Source of the DNA: Morinoia aosen
Lineage: Eukaryota; Arthropoda; Malacostraca; Amphipoda; Talitridae
Reading direction: 5' to 3'
DNA: 64,000 nt
Assembly (NCBI GenBank): GCA_030386875.1
Contig: JASJYW010000026.1
Coordinates: 10,930,246 to 10,994,245, forward strand
Shown here one piece after another: positions 10,630 to 21,938 of the stretch. The notes beneath the pieces were generated by a model, which saw nothing but the letters and a program-made list of their open reading frames with translations, ran no database searches and was not told the origin of the DNA. The stretch's first letter is position 1. Each line of letters starts with the position of its first letter. A program made the translations under genes and the position numbers.

Positions 10630-11225
10630 CAGCAATACGCAGCCACGCTGAGAAGTGTGGTGCAATTATTCGCGATATTTATTTTAAAATAATTTACAGT
10701 TCTTTCCACGATTTTGACCTAAGGATTTTAGAATCTTTGCATATTTTTGAGGAAAAAACAATTTTAAACAACATGTTTAGCTCGCATTCCCTTCTGATAG
10801 TTGACGCATAGTTGTTCTATTTTTTAAATTCTGGAATTTATTACCAATAGTCTTTTCATGCTTGCGTTAAATTGATTATGCTTGTATTTTACAGAACTGA
10901 TGATGGAGCTGGTCTCCAAAACGTTTTCGATTTTTTGTTCTTTTTTGAATAAAAATGACTAATTTTATTTCATTTTCTTCGCTCTGAAATATTTGGTGAA
11001 TTTACGATTTAAGCGAAGTGAATATCTGTTTAGACATTTTGGGACAGTAATATATATATGAGCTTTGCGTGTAAATACAAACATGTACTTAAATTTTGTA
11101 TACAAGCCATCACATTGCATTCGCATACCACAAAAATGTAGTGTATCTGGTATAATGTAATGAAAAAATGATAATTAGCGATAGCAATATGTAACTACTA
11201 TTCCAGTACCTAGTGCAGCCGACAA
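10630..11225. other. Unannotated AT-rich DNA
   Basis: Nothing recognised; short open frames only. Confidence 0.4.
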
Positions 11226-11550
11226 TTATTCTGTAGGTGCAAGATAACGAGCAATTTTAGTTTGGAATTCTCTTAATGTTTGAAGGATTTTAATGCTCTG
11301 GGAAAGTTTGTTACACAGTAAGGCGCTTGATATTGACAGAGCTCTCAGCCCAATGTCAGATGAACTGTATTTGATTAAGACATTATGACTCCTATTTAGC
11401 TTTAGGTTGGTGACGGCGGGGGAATGAAATTGCACTATTTCAGCATTGCACTGGGGAAGATATAAATAAAAAAATACGTTTTGGGCTTTATGCACTTTTC
11501 CTGAATAGGAGTCCAGCCGAGCTTATTTAGGAGAGGTGTTACGTGATCAC
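11226..11550 (-). pseudogene. CR1/L2-like LINE, 3' end of ORF2 (fragment)
   Basis: The minus strand shows DHVTPLLNKLGWTPIQEKC (about 11550-11490), the usual start of the C-terminal block found after the reverse transcriptase in CR1/L2/Jockey LINEs (form: HI.P.L..L.WLPI..R). In a neighbouring frame follow RSHNVLIKYSSSDIG and LCNKLSQSIKILQTLREFQ, matching the R.......G...WN.LP..IK....L..FK terminus, and then a stop. The frame changes between these blocks, so the copy is dead. The RT domain itself is absent, as in a 5'-truncated insertion or a later deletion. Clade assignment between CR1, L2 and Jockey is uncertain. Confidence 0.55.
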
Positions 11551-12031
11551 TACTTTTGGATTTACCTGTGAAGATATTAAGGTATATCTCACCATAACTT
11601 GACGAATGCCTAAGTTCAGTTGAATAATGAACGATACCCTGATCACAATTTACAAATTAATTTTGATTTTAACAATTATGCTACAGCTAATAAGATGGTA
11701 ATAGATTATGTATCTCATGAAAATTGTGTTATTGTAAAACAAATAAAATTGTGTTATATACTATAAATATTTGTATCTATTCTATGTGTTTGGTATAAGC
11801 TGACAAAATGGACGTATACAGAAAAACACAATTCGGATTAAAATTAAAGTAGAATTTAAAACTAATATTCCAGATGATATCCATGTATATGCATTGATTC
11901 TATCTCATAGAATAATTTGACTTCTATCGGATGGTGATAAAATGAACTTAAACTATTAAAAATAAAACATAATCATATAATAATGTTTAAAAAAGGATTT
12001 ACTATATAAAGTGCAAGGAGAAAACTGATAT
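11551..12031. other. Unannotated AT-rich DNA
   Basis: Very AT-rich, with no coding or repeat signal recognised. Confidence 0.4.
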
Positions 12032-13765
12032 CCAGGTAGCAAGAAATTATTAGGTCAATATTATGTTGATTATTATTTATTGACCTGATATTGGAATCTT
12101 GGATTACAACAATAGGCTAATAACAAGACAATATCGAAAAAAGATATATTTATTTATGATATCAACTTGGTATTGGGACAATGTAGTAAATAATTTTATT
12201 TCTAATATTAAACTAACAGTGTATATATATATATATATATATATTTGTACGATATTCATATAAGTGGAAACTATCTCATAATAATTAAAAATCTCACAAT
12301 TTAATAAAATTTGTTAAAATATAAATTATTATTGCCCAAATATTGGGTTGATATTGTACGCCAATAATACGGAGTAATTTGTTCAAAATGTACCAATAAA
12401 GTTAATGAATAGTTATTGCTGTCAATAATGAGTGCAGATATATTTGACAGATATCAAGAAATGTGACTACGTAACAATAATATGTATATTCAGAATTACT
12501 GTAATCACAGGTTCACAGTTCTTCTTTTTTCAGTCGTCGGATGAGTTTCGAAGGTCTAATTTTTTCAAAAAATATGCTAAAATCGTTTGTCATATGTTAC
12601 TATAGCAATAAATGTCTATATATTGAATTAAGGTGATATAAAGTCATTTATATAGATGATATAAATGACTTAATTTCGAAACGAAGGTATTGAGTAAGCC
12701 TATTCCTACCATATAACCCATTTTGCATGCATCATTCTTTGAGTAAAGCGTTTTCGTGCAATTTTTCAATCAAGCATATATATGCTGCTAAGATGAACGT
12801 ATATATGCTGCTTAGTACAGGTTGCCCGACCCCTGGTACGTACGTGCAACACAAAATTTGGACAACGATGCCAAAGAGGTTTGTAATCATGGATTTTAGA
12901 TAAATTTTGAATGCAGTTTAATTCATAGTCTTGTAGGTGCGTAGGTATGTACATCGGATAACATAGTTATCAGAATTATTTATATTTCTCGTCTTTGAAC
13001 CCTTCTGAATATTGATGCGATATTAGAAATTAATTATTGAGCCAAAGTGTTGTTTAAGGAAACACCTCAATATCAAGTCAATAGTGACACAGTAATTAGC
13101 TGGTACTGGGTTAAAAATAAATTATTATTGTGACAATATATTCTACCAACATCCACTTGATGTCAGAAAACAAGTATTGGGCCTGTAGTACCCTACTTCA
13201 GTTACCCCTCAAACTCAGTTCTAGTCCATTTGTGTTCAGTAATACTAATATGTGTAAATGGAAAATTATCTAATAAGGTGCTAAGATGTAAATATCGTAT
13301 CACCTATACCAACTGCAGGAGAGGTACGAGTATGTAACTACGGTCGCTGCTTCACTCCCCGCTAGCGGAACTCAATTGTTAAAGCTGCAACATCTCCAGG
13401 GCATACAGGCCAGTATTTTTCTAAGGAACACCTCAATATCAAGTCCATAGTGACACAATAATTAGCTAATATTGGGTTTGTGAAATTATCGATATCAGGG
13501 CCATATGTTTTACGCATATCAACCTATCAGGAATTGAGTATTGAGCCAATGTTATTGTAGGGAACACTTCATTATCAAGTCAATATTGACACAATAATTA
13601 GTTGATATTGGGTTGATGATAATATTGTTATTGGGCCAATGTATTTTTCTAATGTCATCCGAATTTTCCAAAATAAGGTATTGCCCCAATGTTCATTTCG
13701 AATATCCAGTCAATATTGAGACTGTATATTGGCTCAATATTAGGTCAATAAATTTTGCTACCTGG
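12032..13765. mobile_element. 1.7-kb non-autonomous element with terminal inverted repeats and internal subrepeats
   Basis: The left end CCAGGTAGCAAGAAATTATT (12032) is mirrored by AATAAATTTTGCTACCTGG (ending 13765), each followed inward by a TAGGTCAATA-type motif. Inside, a ~45-bp unit (AATATCAAGTCAATA, then GACACA, TAATTAG and TATTGGGTT) recurs around 13068, 13428 and 13566, with looser matches near each end. This pattern of subterminal transposase-site-like repeats is typical of large MITE-like DNA transposons. No transposase is encoded. The target duplication is not clear (ACTGAT occurs near both ends) and the superfamily is unknown. Confidence 0.6.
12222..12244. repeat. (TA)n microsatellite
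   Basis: Uninterrupted TA dinucleotide run of about 23 bases inside the 1.7-kb inverted-repeat element. Confidence 0.95.
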
Positions 13766-13859
13766 GTACTGATGATCCTCCATATTTAATCATAAAGAAC
13801 AATAAAATACTGGTCAAAGGTGGGTGTTTGATTGTAAAAAAGATTTTTTTTTCTGAAGA

Positions 13860-14820
13860 TAGATTCTGTGAAAAAAAGGGGCTTCATGTATACGATTCAA
13901 GCTATATTGGCTGGAATTAAGGCCTCTGGGCCAGCAGGCCTTAGGGCTGCTGACTCTTTGGGTGGAGGTGCTTCTGCAATAGCATCCGCGGGTAATAAGA
14001 AAAAGCTGATGATAAACTGTTGTCAGAAACTAAAAGGCATAATGAGGCGATAGATTGTAAAAAAGGTTCAGGTATGAGATGAAAAAAGTAATACCAATCA
14101 AACCATTATCTCAACATCATTTGGAATACTACATCAATTTATTGAAAATTCTGAATGTTCAAGGGTATCACATGATAGATACTTCACACGAATGCCCTCT
14201 AGAAACTGAATGCGGAATCCGAAATTTAGACACTGGAAAAGGATTAAGAATGCACTGGACTTGTTGGCATAAAAAATACATGCTTTTATTTTGACAATTA
14301 TGGTTTAATTTATCCAATGGAATTCAAAAATTATTTAAAAGATTGTTTTGATACTGCTTTCTTTACTTACAAAATATAGAAAATGGGCTGTGTAATTTGC
14401 GGACATTTATGTCCAGAAATGTTATAGAGCTCAGAAAACGAAAGCTTTCGTGCAATTCTTTCAGACCTTTGTATAACTTCAAAGAACTTTTAGAAAAAAT
14501 ACCAAACTTAATTTTTTTCGTTAAAACAATGTCTCGTGGAAATATTTACGCCGCAAAGTGGGTCTTTTTACCTTCTTGTCAAAAAAATCATGAACATGAA
14601 AATAATTTTGAAAGGACTTTTACAAAATATAGAGCAAGTAAAAAGCTTACCTGAAGATTGTAATTTCGAGTCATTAAAAGATACAATTGAAGCTCTCAAA
14701 AATAAAAGAACTGAATTGGAATCAATCATGAACGAGTATGATGAAAAATATGTGACTCCAAAAACAGATGTACAACATAAAGTTTCTGATGTAGACTCAA
14801 TCATTAATTCTAATCATTAA
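13860..14820 (+). mobile_element. Polinton/Maverick (adintovirus-like) fossil: core-like peptide and adenain-type protease
   Basis: Three adjacent parts on the plus strand. First (13868-14053), a small basic peptide with KKRGF, a hydrophobic Ile/Ala/Gly stretch and GGGASAIASAGNKKK, the pattern of the adenovirus pX/mu-like core peptide encoded by Polintons. Second (about 14079-14480), remains of the adenain-like cysteine protease, with ECGIRNLDTG followed by a HW motif (the catalytic-His region) and further on a CGHLC motif (the catalytic-Cys region). Third (about 14536-14820), a coiled-coil-like, Lys/Glu-rich stretch that I do not recognise. Capsid, ATPase, integrase and polymerase B genes and the terminal repeats are absent here. 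The element is an old fragment with at least two or three breaks and no functional gene set. Confidence 0.7.
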
Positions 14821-15481
14821 TTCTAAAACTCCTGAGGGTAGTAAGGAAGATAGGCCCCAGCGCAGTTTAGACCTTTCAGAAAATTTCAGCAATTGAAAAA
14901 CCATCTTCAAAAGCTTCCAAACACATGTTTTAGCAAATTAACTTATAAAAAAACTTAAATACTGAAAATATATTATCATTTTGAATAATTCTTTTACAAA
15001 CTAACATAAATACTAAAAATATAGTGGTTCTAGTTTAAATTTCTGTTGAAGAAAAATAATTTCCAATAAAATTTCAAACATATATATAATCAAATTACCG
15101 CGTTTAAAATATATTATTCGTTACAATACTGGATCCCTGTGCGAGTACAGGCCGATTTTTCACAGTCTAAGTATTTACAAAGTCTTTAAAAAACTTATTC
15201 GGAATTTATACTTAGTTCAAATTCCTAAAATATTTTCCCTTTAATGGGTGAACGTAGCTATAAGGAATACAAATCTTCGTAACTATATATTATTTTATCA
15301 TGTAGCTATAAGTAATATGGAAAATTTCAACGCCTAATTTTATAAATTCTTCTACAGATATGTCTCCCGACACAATGTCCATGTTTATATTTCTCAAATC
15401 ATTTTTACGTATTTCCCAGAGCAATTAAAATATCAGTTTATTTGGAGGCATATGGAGCCATCAGTCAAACGTTTGTATTGA
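14821..15481. other. Unannotated AT-rich DNA
   Basis: No gene, RNA or repeat recognised between the Polinton fossil and the first SINE-like copy. Confidence 0.4.
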
Positions 15482-15494
15482 TTCGAATTTATTA

Positions 15495-15857
15495 GATTAG
15501 ATTAGATTATTAGTTAGTTTAAGCCTCCCTATCCTCAACAAATGAGATCCAAAGAGAGGAAGGAAGAAGGCACCATTTAGTATGGAGTTAAGGGAACGTG
15601 GAATCTATGCAGAAAAGGCATAGAAACAGTAAGATGAGAAAGAAGTTCATGAAACAAGGTCAAAGTTGAAGAAGAAAGTAGTAGGTGCTGAAAAAACAGG
15701 ACAGCAGTGAACCGAAAAAAGATGGTCCGTAACAAAACAAAATCATATTCTATTTTAACAAAAAAGAAAGCCTACCTAACCTTTAGCTCGGGCCCACACA
15801 TTATCCCCCTGGGAGCGCCAATTCCCATAGATACATTAATTGTATCCCCCTGAGGGG
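15495..15857 (-). mobile_element. SINE-like element, copy 1 (full length, 363 bp)
   Basis: Flanked by an exact 13-bp target duplication, TTCGAATTTATTA, at 15482-15494 and 15858-15870. Read on the minus strand it starts with the hairpin CCCCTCAGGGG, then GATACAA...TTGTATC-like and GGGAATTGGCGCTCCC hairpins. It ends in a TAATCTAATC-type tail, as expected of target-primed reverse transcription. No protein is encoded and I see no convincing Pol III A/B boxes, so 'SINE' is by structure only. It defines the family's full length; several other copies stop at the same 5' base. Confidence 0.8.
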
Positions 15858-16319
15858 TTCGAATTTATTAAAAACTCCAATTATTATTCCTGTGCAGAGA
15901 CAAGAACAACGCAGTATCATTCATTGAGAAACGTTCACAAAACTAAAACGGCATTAAAATTATAGACTTGGTATGTTGCAACAAATAGTATCACACGGTT
16001 ATGGAATTATTACAATGTTATTGCACTAAATAATCGATGGGACTCTAACTTTAGTTCATAATCCCAGCGGTGAACGAATACCATTGATACCATGACGGTC
16101 AGAGGTTAGCATTGTAGATTGTGGTTGTCATTGTGCTGGCGAACAGAAGAAGTACCAAATGAGCAATAAAGAGACGCGATAGGCATCCACTAATTAACCG
16201 CACGTGGTGGTCTGGTAATTAGTTAAGAGTAACGAGAAATAGACAGCTTCACGAGGGGCTCGGAGAACATTGAACTTTGAGGCCGTGAGCGCTACAAGGC
16301 GCTAGACTCGCCAGACACT

Positions 16320-16870
16320 AATTTTTAAGGCCTGTTCACACGAACAGTGGTCGAGCGCTTCAGCACTGAAGAGAGGCTTAAACCACGCCCATTTTCTCTC
16401 GTTTCAGACTGAATGGAGCACGAGACAACAGTGTGTCTAGGTTTGGTCTTCGTCAAGCTATCCAATGCTTGCCAAGTTGCCAGTGCCATTTGAGATGCTG
16501 AACGTTTTGGGTGTGTCGTCTCTGCTCCCTGCCTACACGTTCAGTTGGAAAAGTGGCGTTTAGCTGCCAAAAAAGGACTTTTTTAAGCCAACGCTTCGCC
16601 TACATTTTCCTCATTCGTTTGTGTTTCTTCTTTAAAGCCGCGACAACTGATAGAGATTGGAAGCGCCATTGCCTGTCGCAGAGCCACCTTCGTACGTTCT
16701 CTCTCTCTACCGCTGCTAGGAGCAGACTGAGGATTTTACTTGGAGCAGTGCTGCACCTCTGCCATGGTCCGTGTGGACACACTGACTCCACCACAGAACA
16801 GTTACATAAGAAGAAGTTCAAAACTACGGTGGACCGCAAGCACGGTATACTAAAGGAGGTAAAGTCACTT
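16320..16870 (+). other. GC-richer, possible first exon/promoter region of a host gene
   Basis: A GC- and CpG-richer island in AT-rich DNA. A plus-strand frame (16511-16915) and a minus-strand frame (16600-16959) overlap completely, so coding status is unclear. In the plus frame a Lys-rich stretch, HKKKFKTTVDRKHGILKE, ends at AGGAG followed by GTAAAGT, a strong 5' splice donor at about 16859. No family is recognised. It may be a 5' exon with its upstream region, or just an unrelated repeat. Confidence 0.2.
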
Positions 16871-17330
16871 CTACGGGTACAGCCGCGCACATTCACAAAT
16901 TCGACTGGCCAATAGAAAGCTTCATAACAAACAAGCCGGATGACATCACTCGCACGCAAGATGACGTCAGAGGCGGCAGCGTGCGTACTACCACGCAGCG
17001 TACTCTGGCTTCCAGACGTACGATCAACAACAGGACCGACTGCCGGTATGCCCCACGTATCCGGATTTGTATTTTTGGAAAATTTAATTCAGTCCGGCTA
17101 CGTGCAAATTTTTCTATTTAATTATAACAGCAGCTTCGTAAATTGAAAGCCCTTTCCAAACAAATTAGAAAATTTACTTCAATCAATCAAATAAGACGTT
17201 TTATTATCTTTTCATGCGGATGAGCCTGACGATTGCGCACCGGATCGTAAGGATAATATAAAATTCTTTACTTATATGTTTATTTGAAATAAAACATGCT
17301 ATAGGTTTCGCTTCACTGGAAAAGATTATA

Positions 17331-17373
17331 CGCAAGTTTAAGCCTCCGTGACCGCTACAGGAAAGGGCGTATC

Positions 17374-17421
<48 letters not shown>

Positions 17422-17713
17422 GAGGAAGGCACCATTTGGTATGGATTTCAGAAAATGCGGAATCTATGCACAAGATGCATAGAAATAGTAAGCTATGAAA
17501 GAAGTTCATGAAACAAGACGAAGTTGAAGAAGAAAGTCGTAGATGGTGAAAAATAGGACACCACTGAACTGAAAAAAGATGGTCCATAACAAACCAAAAA
17601 TCTTTTCTATTTCAACAAAAAGAAAGCCTACCCAACCTTCAGCTCGGGCCTTCACATAATCCCCCTGGGAGCGCTCATTCCCATGGATACAATAGTTGCA
17701 TCCCCCTGAAGGG
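17331..17713 (-). mobile_element. SINE-like element, copy 2
   Basis: Same family as copy 1, diverged, ending at the usual 5' head (CCCCCTGAAGGG on the plus strand). It holds an expanded (GAAA)n run at 17375-17420. The flanks share AAGAT, but the target duplication has decayed. Confidence 0.75.
17375..17420. repeat. (GAAA)n microsatellite
   Basis: About eleven GAAA units inside SINE-like copy 2, expanded from the element's own GAGGAAGGAGG-type purine tract. Confidence 0.95.
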
Positions 17714-17766
17714 AAGATACCCTGTACATAGAAATATTAAATAGAGGAGCAAGATTAAGACAAAAT

Positions 17767-17895
17767 TAACGCTGAAGAAGAAAATCATAGGTGATGAGAA
17801 ACGGAACAGCAGTGAATAAAAAGAAAAGAGAGTTTTTAAGAAAAGAAAACAAAGCTTTAAATTGTAACAAAAAGAAGCCCTACGAAACTCTAACC
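17767..17895 (-). mobile_element. SINE-like element, partial diverged copy
   Basis: Matches the middle of the family consensus (GAAGAAGAAAATCATAGGTG, ACAGCAGTGAA, AACAAAAAGAAGCCCTACG) directly next to copy 2. Neither head nor tail is preserved. Confidence 0.45.
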
Positions 17896-17999
17896 ATGGG
17901 ACTTAACATAACTAGTTCTTCAAGAATAGGGAGCAAAATCAAAGAGACAATAATTATTTGTCCATGGAAAAATATTTTCCTCACCTAAAAATACACTAA

Positions 18000-18710
18000 A
18001 TTTATATCACATAAATTTTTGTCGATAATGAATGAAATAAACTATTTTCCTCTCAAAACAACATTTGGTATACCACCGCTCTATGCGCGCTTCGACATTT
18101 TGCAGTTATAAATTCCAAAATCTACACAAAAGAAACAACATAAAACTAATTACTTAAATCTAGGAAAGGACTTGAGTAATCACATACGACGAGTGACTAA
18201 TTAATAATAAGCTGCAGGACTCCCAATGCATTAGCGCTATATTAAAAATCAGGACACTCTCCGTGCCAGTAAGTAAAGAACTATAAAATAAAAATAACCT
18301 GAACACTTAAAATTCACAAATGAATAAATTTAGCTTAATGGATTATAAAGGTATACTTTAGAATGACCAGTTAGTCAAAATCACAATTTGAGTACCAATT
18401 CTTTTAACTCTGCAATACTGCATGAAACAATATATATCATAGTTTTGCAGAGGTTTCCATAAGTTAGTTATAAACAACCTTTCCAAAAAAGTTGCAGTGT
18501 AGAGGGTTATTATTATTACTAGTCCACCCCCGTTTATTTGAAACAAAAAAGAGGGCGAAATGAGAGAAAGGCCGTAAAAAATAGAAAATACAATCTCTCG
18601 AGAGTTGATGAGGCCGCGTGAACACGGCCCGTCAAAATATATAGGGCTGAAGCTTGTATCACAGATACGCTCATCACACACAGCAGGCTGGCTTCGGACG
18701 GACGCGGCTC
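18000..18710. other. Unannotated AT-rich DNA
   Basis: No gene recognised. The minus-strand frame 18358-18681 has hydrophobic stretches but no family resemblance. Confidence 0.4.
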
Positions 18711-18724
18711 TTATTATAGTATAG

Positions 18725-19078
18725 ATTATATAAGAAAGTTTTAGCCTCCCTTAATTGCACGACAAAGATGTTCTAAGAGAGGAAGGAGGAAGGCACCCTT
18801 TAGTATGGAGTTGAGGGAACGCGGAATCTACGCACAAGGTGCACAGAAATAGGAAGCTAAGAAAAAAGTTCATGAAACAAGAGAAAGTTGAAGAAGAAAG
18901 TAGTAGGTGCTGAAAAACAGGACAGCAGTGAACCGAAAAAAGATGGTCCGTAACAAAACAAAAACCTATTCTATTTCAACAAAAAGGAAGCCTACCTAAC
19001 CTTTAGCTCAGGCCCTCACATAGTCCCCCTGGGAGAGCTAATTCCCATAGATACAATACTTGTATCCCCCTGAGGGGA
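18725..19078 (-). mobile_element. SINE-like element, copy 3
   Basis: Same family and orientation as copy 1, with the complete 5' head (CCCCCTGAGGGG, plus strand) ending at 19078. It lies immediately 5' of the recognisable part of the I-clade LINE, so it may have landed within the LINE's leader. Confidence 0.8.
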
Positions 19079-20336
19079 AGTACTGCCCTAACTCAACCAT
19101 CTCTATCAGAAATACAAATGCACACAAGTCTTGACAACAATGCAACATTAGCAGCTACAAATGAAACTGAAAAGCCCACTAATCCACAAAAACGAACATT
19201 GGACCACAGCCTTGAACCTGCAGAAAAAGTAGCTCATGGGAAGAAGAAAAGGAACTTAAGCAACAACTTGGAGTTTTGTACAACTGACTTGTCCTTTGAG
19301 AGCAATCCATCTGCAGTGATATCTAGGGATAGGTCTCTAAATACAACTATAGATACCATTCCAAACAACCAAGAGCAATTTACAAACAATCAAGCAACTT
19401 TCACAGAACCCAGATCTGCTAAAATTGATTCGAACCTGCTAGAAAACATAGATAAAATACCTGATTCTTCCAGGCATGTCATAATCTCTGCTACAGATGA
19501 ACAGATCAAACTAACAAAACTGAGTCCATTCAGAGTGCAGAGCCTAATCAATCAAATTTGTGGCCCAGTGGAACAAGTGGAATACAAAAAAAACAGGAAG
19601 CTTAATAATAGAAGTGAAAACCTTTGAATAAACAAAAACATTACTCGCAGCCAAATCCTTGGATAAAATCTCTATTAATACTTAAATAGCCTGGGGAGCC
19701 TCTACTGTATGTGACAAGATTTGTGCACCTGAATTTCTTGGCGAGTCTCTGGATGAACAGCTGCTGCATCATGCCCCTACAGGAATAGTAGGTATCAGGA
19801 AAATGTATATGGACCCAAAGCTAGCCGACTCTCACATGTTCGTTTTAACTTTTCTAGGAACAGAATGCCCTAAGGAGATTAAGGCAGGATATTTTAATTG
19901 CTAAGTCCATCCTTTCTATCCAAACCCAATCCATTGCACAAAATGTTGGAGGTGGGGCATACCGCTTCCATCTACCGGAACAAAAAAAATTTGCAGAAAC
20001 TGTTCATCAGCAGAACAAGACTAAGCAAGCTGCAAATCAGACAACTACCATTGCCCTAACTGCAAAGGGAATCATTCTGCTAACTCCAAAAACAGTCCAA
20101 CATATGTCGAAGAACACGAAATTTGCAAAATCAAGGCCAGCAAAACTATTTCTTTTAATTAATCACGTGCCATCTACTCTCAACAACAAAAAAACAACTA
20201 GAGATAAACACTGAAGAATATTTGCCCTCGAATCACAGCACATATTCCCGGCTCTGACTCGGCCGCAAAAGCAAAATTTCTCTCGGAATACATATGCAGC
20301 TGTAACCCGATCTTATAGTACACACCCACTTGACAA

Positions 20337-20370
20337 CAGAACCACCTCTCAGAAGAGGTGGTTCTGCTTT
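20337..20370 (+). other. Perfect 13-bp hairpin followed by a T run
   Basis: CAGAACCACCTCT, a CAGA loop and AGAGGTGGTTCTG (20337-20366) are followed by CTTTTTTG. It looks like a bacterial terminator but lies between the gag and endonuclease parts of a LINE, so it is a local palindrome with no assigned role. Confidence 0.6.
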
Positions 20371-21623
20371 TTTGCTAACAAAAAACATAAGCAAATGATA
20401 ACCAGCCAAAGCTGCAGGAATCAATCTACACCAATACAAACCACTAGAAGAAGCCAACATGCTTCCCTGGGCTCAAATACATTGCCTGAGACTGATGTAG
20501 CCTCTGGTTATCCTCCGGATCACAGGAACATGCTAGAAAGACAATCTCAATTAAGAGATGTAGACAACTCAAATGCAACACCACATATGCCGAAAACCTC
20601 CCAGGAGAAACAAATGGTGGGCTGCTTTAAAAATCTAATCATCCAACTTCTCCCTGCTATTATCAAAATCTTACTGGCAAACACTATAACTGAAAAATAG
20701 ACGGCCTAAAAGAAATAGAAAATATATTAGAAGCTGGTAAACTAATTTCCGAGTTACTCACAAAATTAAATGTTACCTCTCTCATCAGTCAAGCATGAAC
20801 TTAACAATCCTACAATGGAATCTAAAAGGATACTTTGCAAAACTACCTTACCTTCACTTGCTTATTGATCAACATCAGTCAGGAATTACATGTATTCAAG
20901 AATCATTTTTACATCAGCGCCATAACATATAATTGAAGAATTACTTCAGCCCTTTCCGATATGAAAGAAGGGAAGGTAGAGGAGGTGGGGTGATTATTTT
21001 CATTCACTCCAGCATACCAAACACAACAACACAATTGATTACTCCATTAGAGCTTGTGCTCTGCAAAATATTTATCAACAAAATACCTATCAATATAATA
21101 AATATGTATTTGCCACCCCGTTTGGAAAGTTATGGTTTATTGCTGAAGTTACAAGACATCAGTTATCAGATTACAGGATCTAGCATTATTATGATGGACT
21201 CAAATGCTCACAGCTATAGCTGGGGCCCTGACTTCAGTGACACACAGGGTAAAATAATAGAGAACTGGATGACTGAAAACAACCTAATATTACTGAATAA
21301 TTCAGCCCCAACTTTCTTGTTCTCCAGAGGTACATATACACACATAGATCTAACAATAGTCACTGAGGATCTGCACTCCAAGTTTACATGGAACACTTGT
21401 AGTGACACATAGACAAGAGATCACTTTCCACTGATTATTGATTCAGCTTTATCAATTCCCAAGGCCGAACTACCAAGATGGCACTTGCGCAATGCATATT
21501 GGCAATATTTGAAACTGCTCTAGTGTTCCCAAACTGCTCAAAATAGACAATATCTGATGCTTTTCAATCCATAACCAAAGCAACATTGGCAACATCAAGG
21601 CTAGTCAAAGCTTTACACAACAA

Positions 21624-21938
21624 AAATTATTATTATTATTATATAAGCAAGTTTTAGCCTTCCTTAATTGCACGACAAAGATGTTCTAAGAGAGGTAGGA
21701 GGAAGGCACCATTTAGTATGGAGTTGAGGGAACGCGGAATCTATGCACAAGGTGCACAGAAACAGGAAGCTAAGAAAGAAGTTCATGAAACAAGAAAAAG
21801 TTGAAGAAGAAAGTAGTAGGTGCTGAAAAACAAGACAGCAGTGAACCGTAACAAAACAAAAACCTATTCTATTTCAACAAAAGAAAGCCTACCTAACCTT
21901 TAGCTCAGACCTTCACATAGTCCCCCTGGGAGCGCTAA
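21624..21938 (-). mobile_element. SINE-like element, copy 4, nested in the LINE
   Basis: An exact 12-bp duplication, TTTACACAACAA (21612-21623 and 21939-21950), brackets the insert, which separates the LINE's endonuclease from its reverse transcriptase. The copy is 5'-truncated (it stops at GGGAGCGC on the plus strand, without the CCCCTGAGGGG head) and carries a TAATAAT-type tail at its left, minus-strand 3' end. Truncation at the 5' end plus a variable-length tail fits target-primed reverse transcription. Confidence 0.9.

Noticed and set aside
15855-15865. GGTTCGAATTT as a tRNA or Pol III B box
   Set aside because: It spans the junction between the SINE-like 5' head and its target duplication, so it is coincidental. 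No tRNA gene was found in the window.
20337-20370. Bacterial Rho-independent terminator
   Set aside because: It has the right shape but the context is an insect LINE; no bacterial genes are present.
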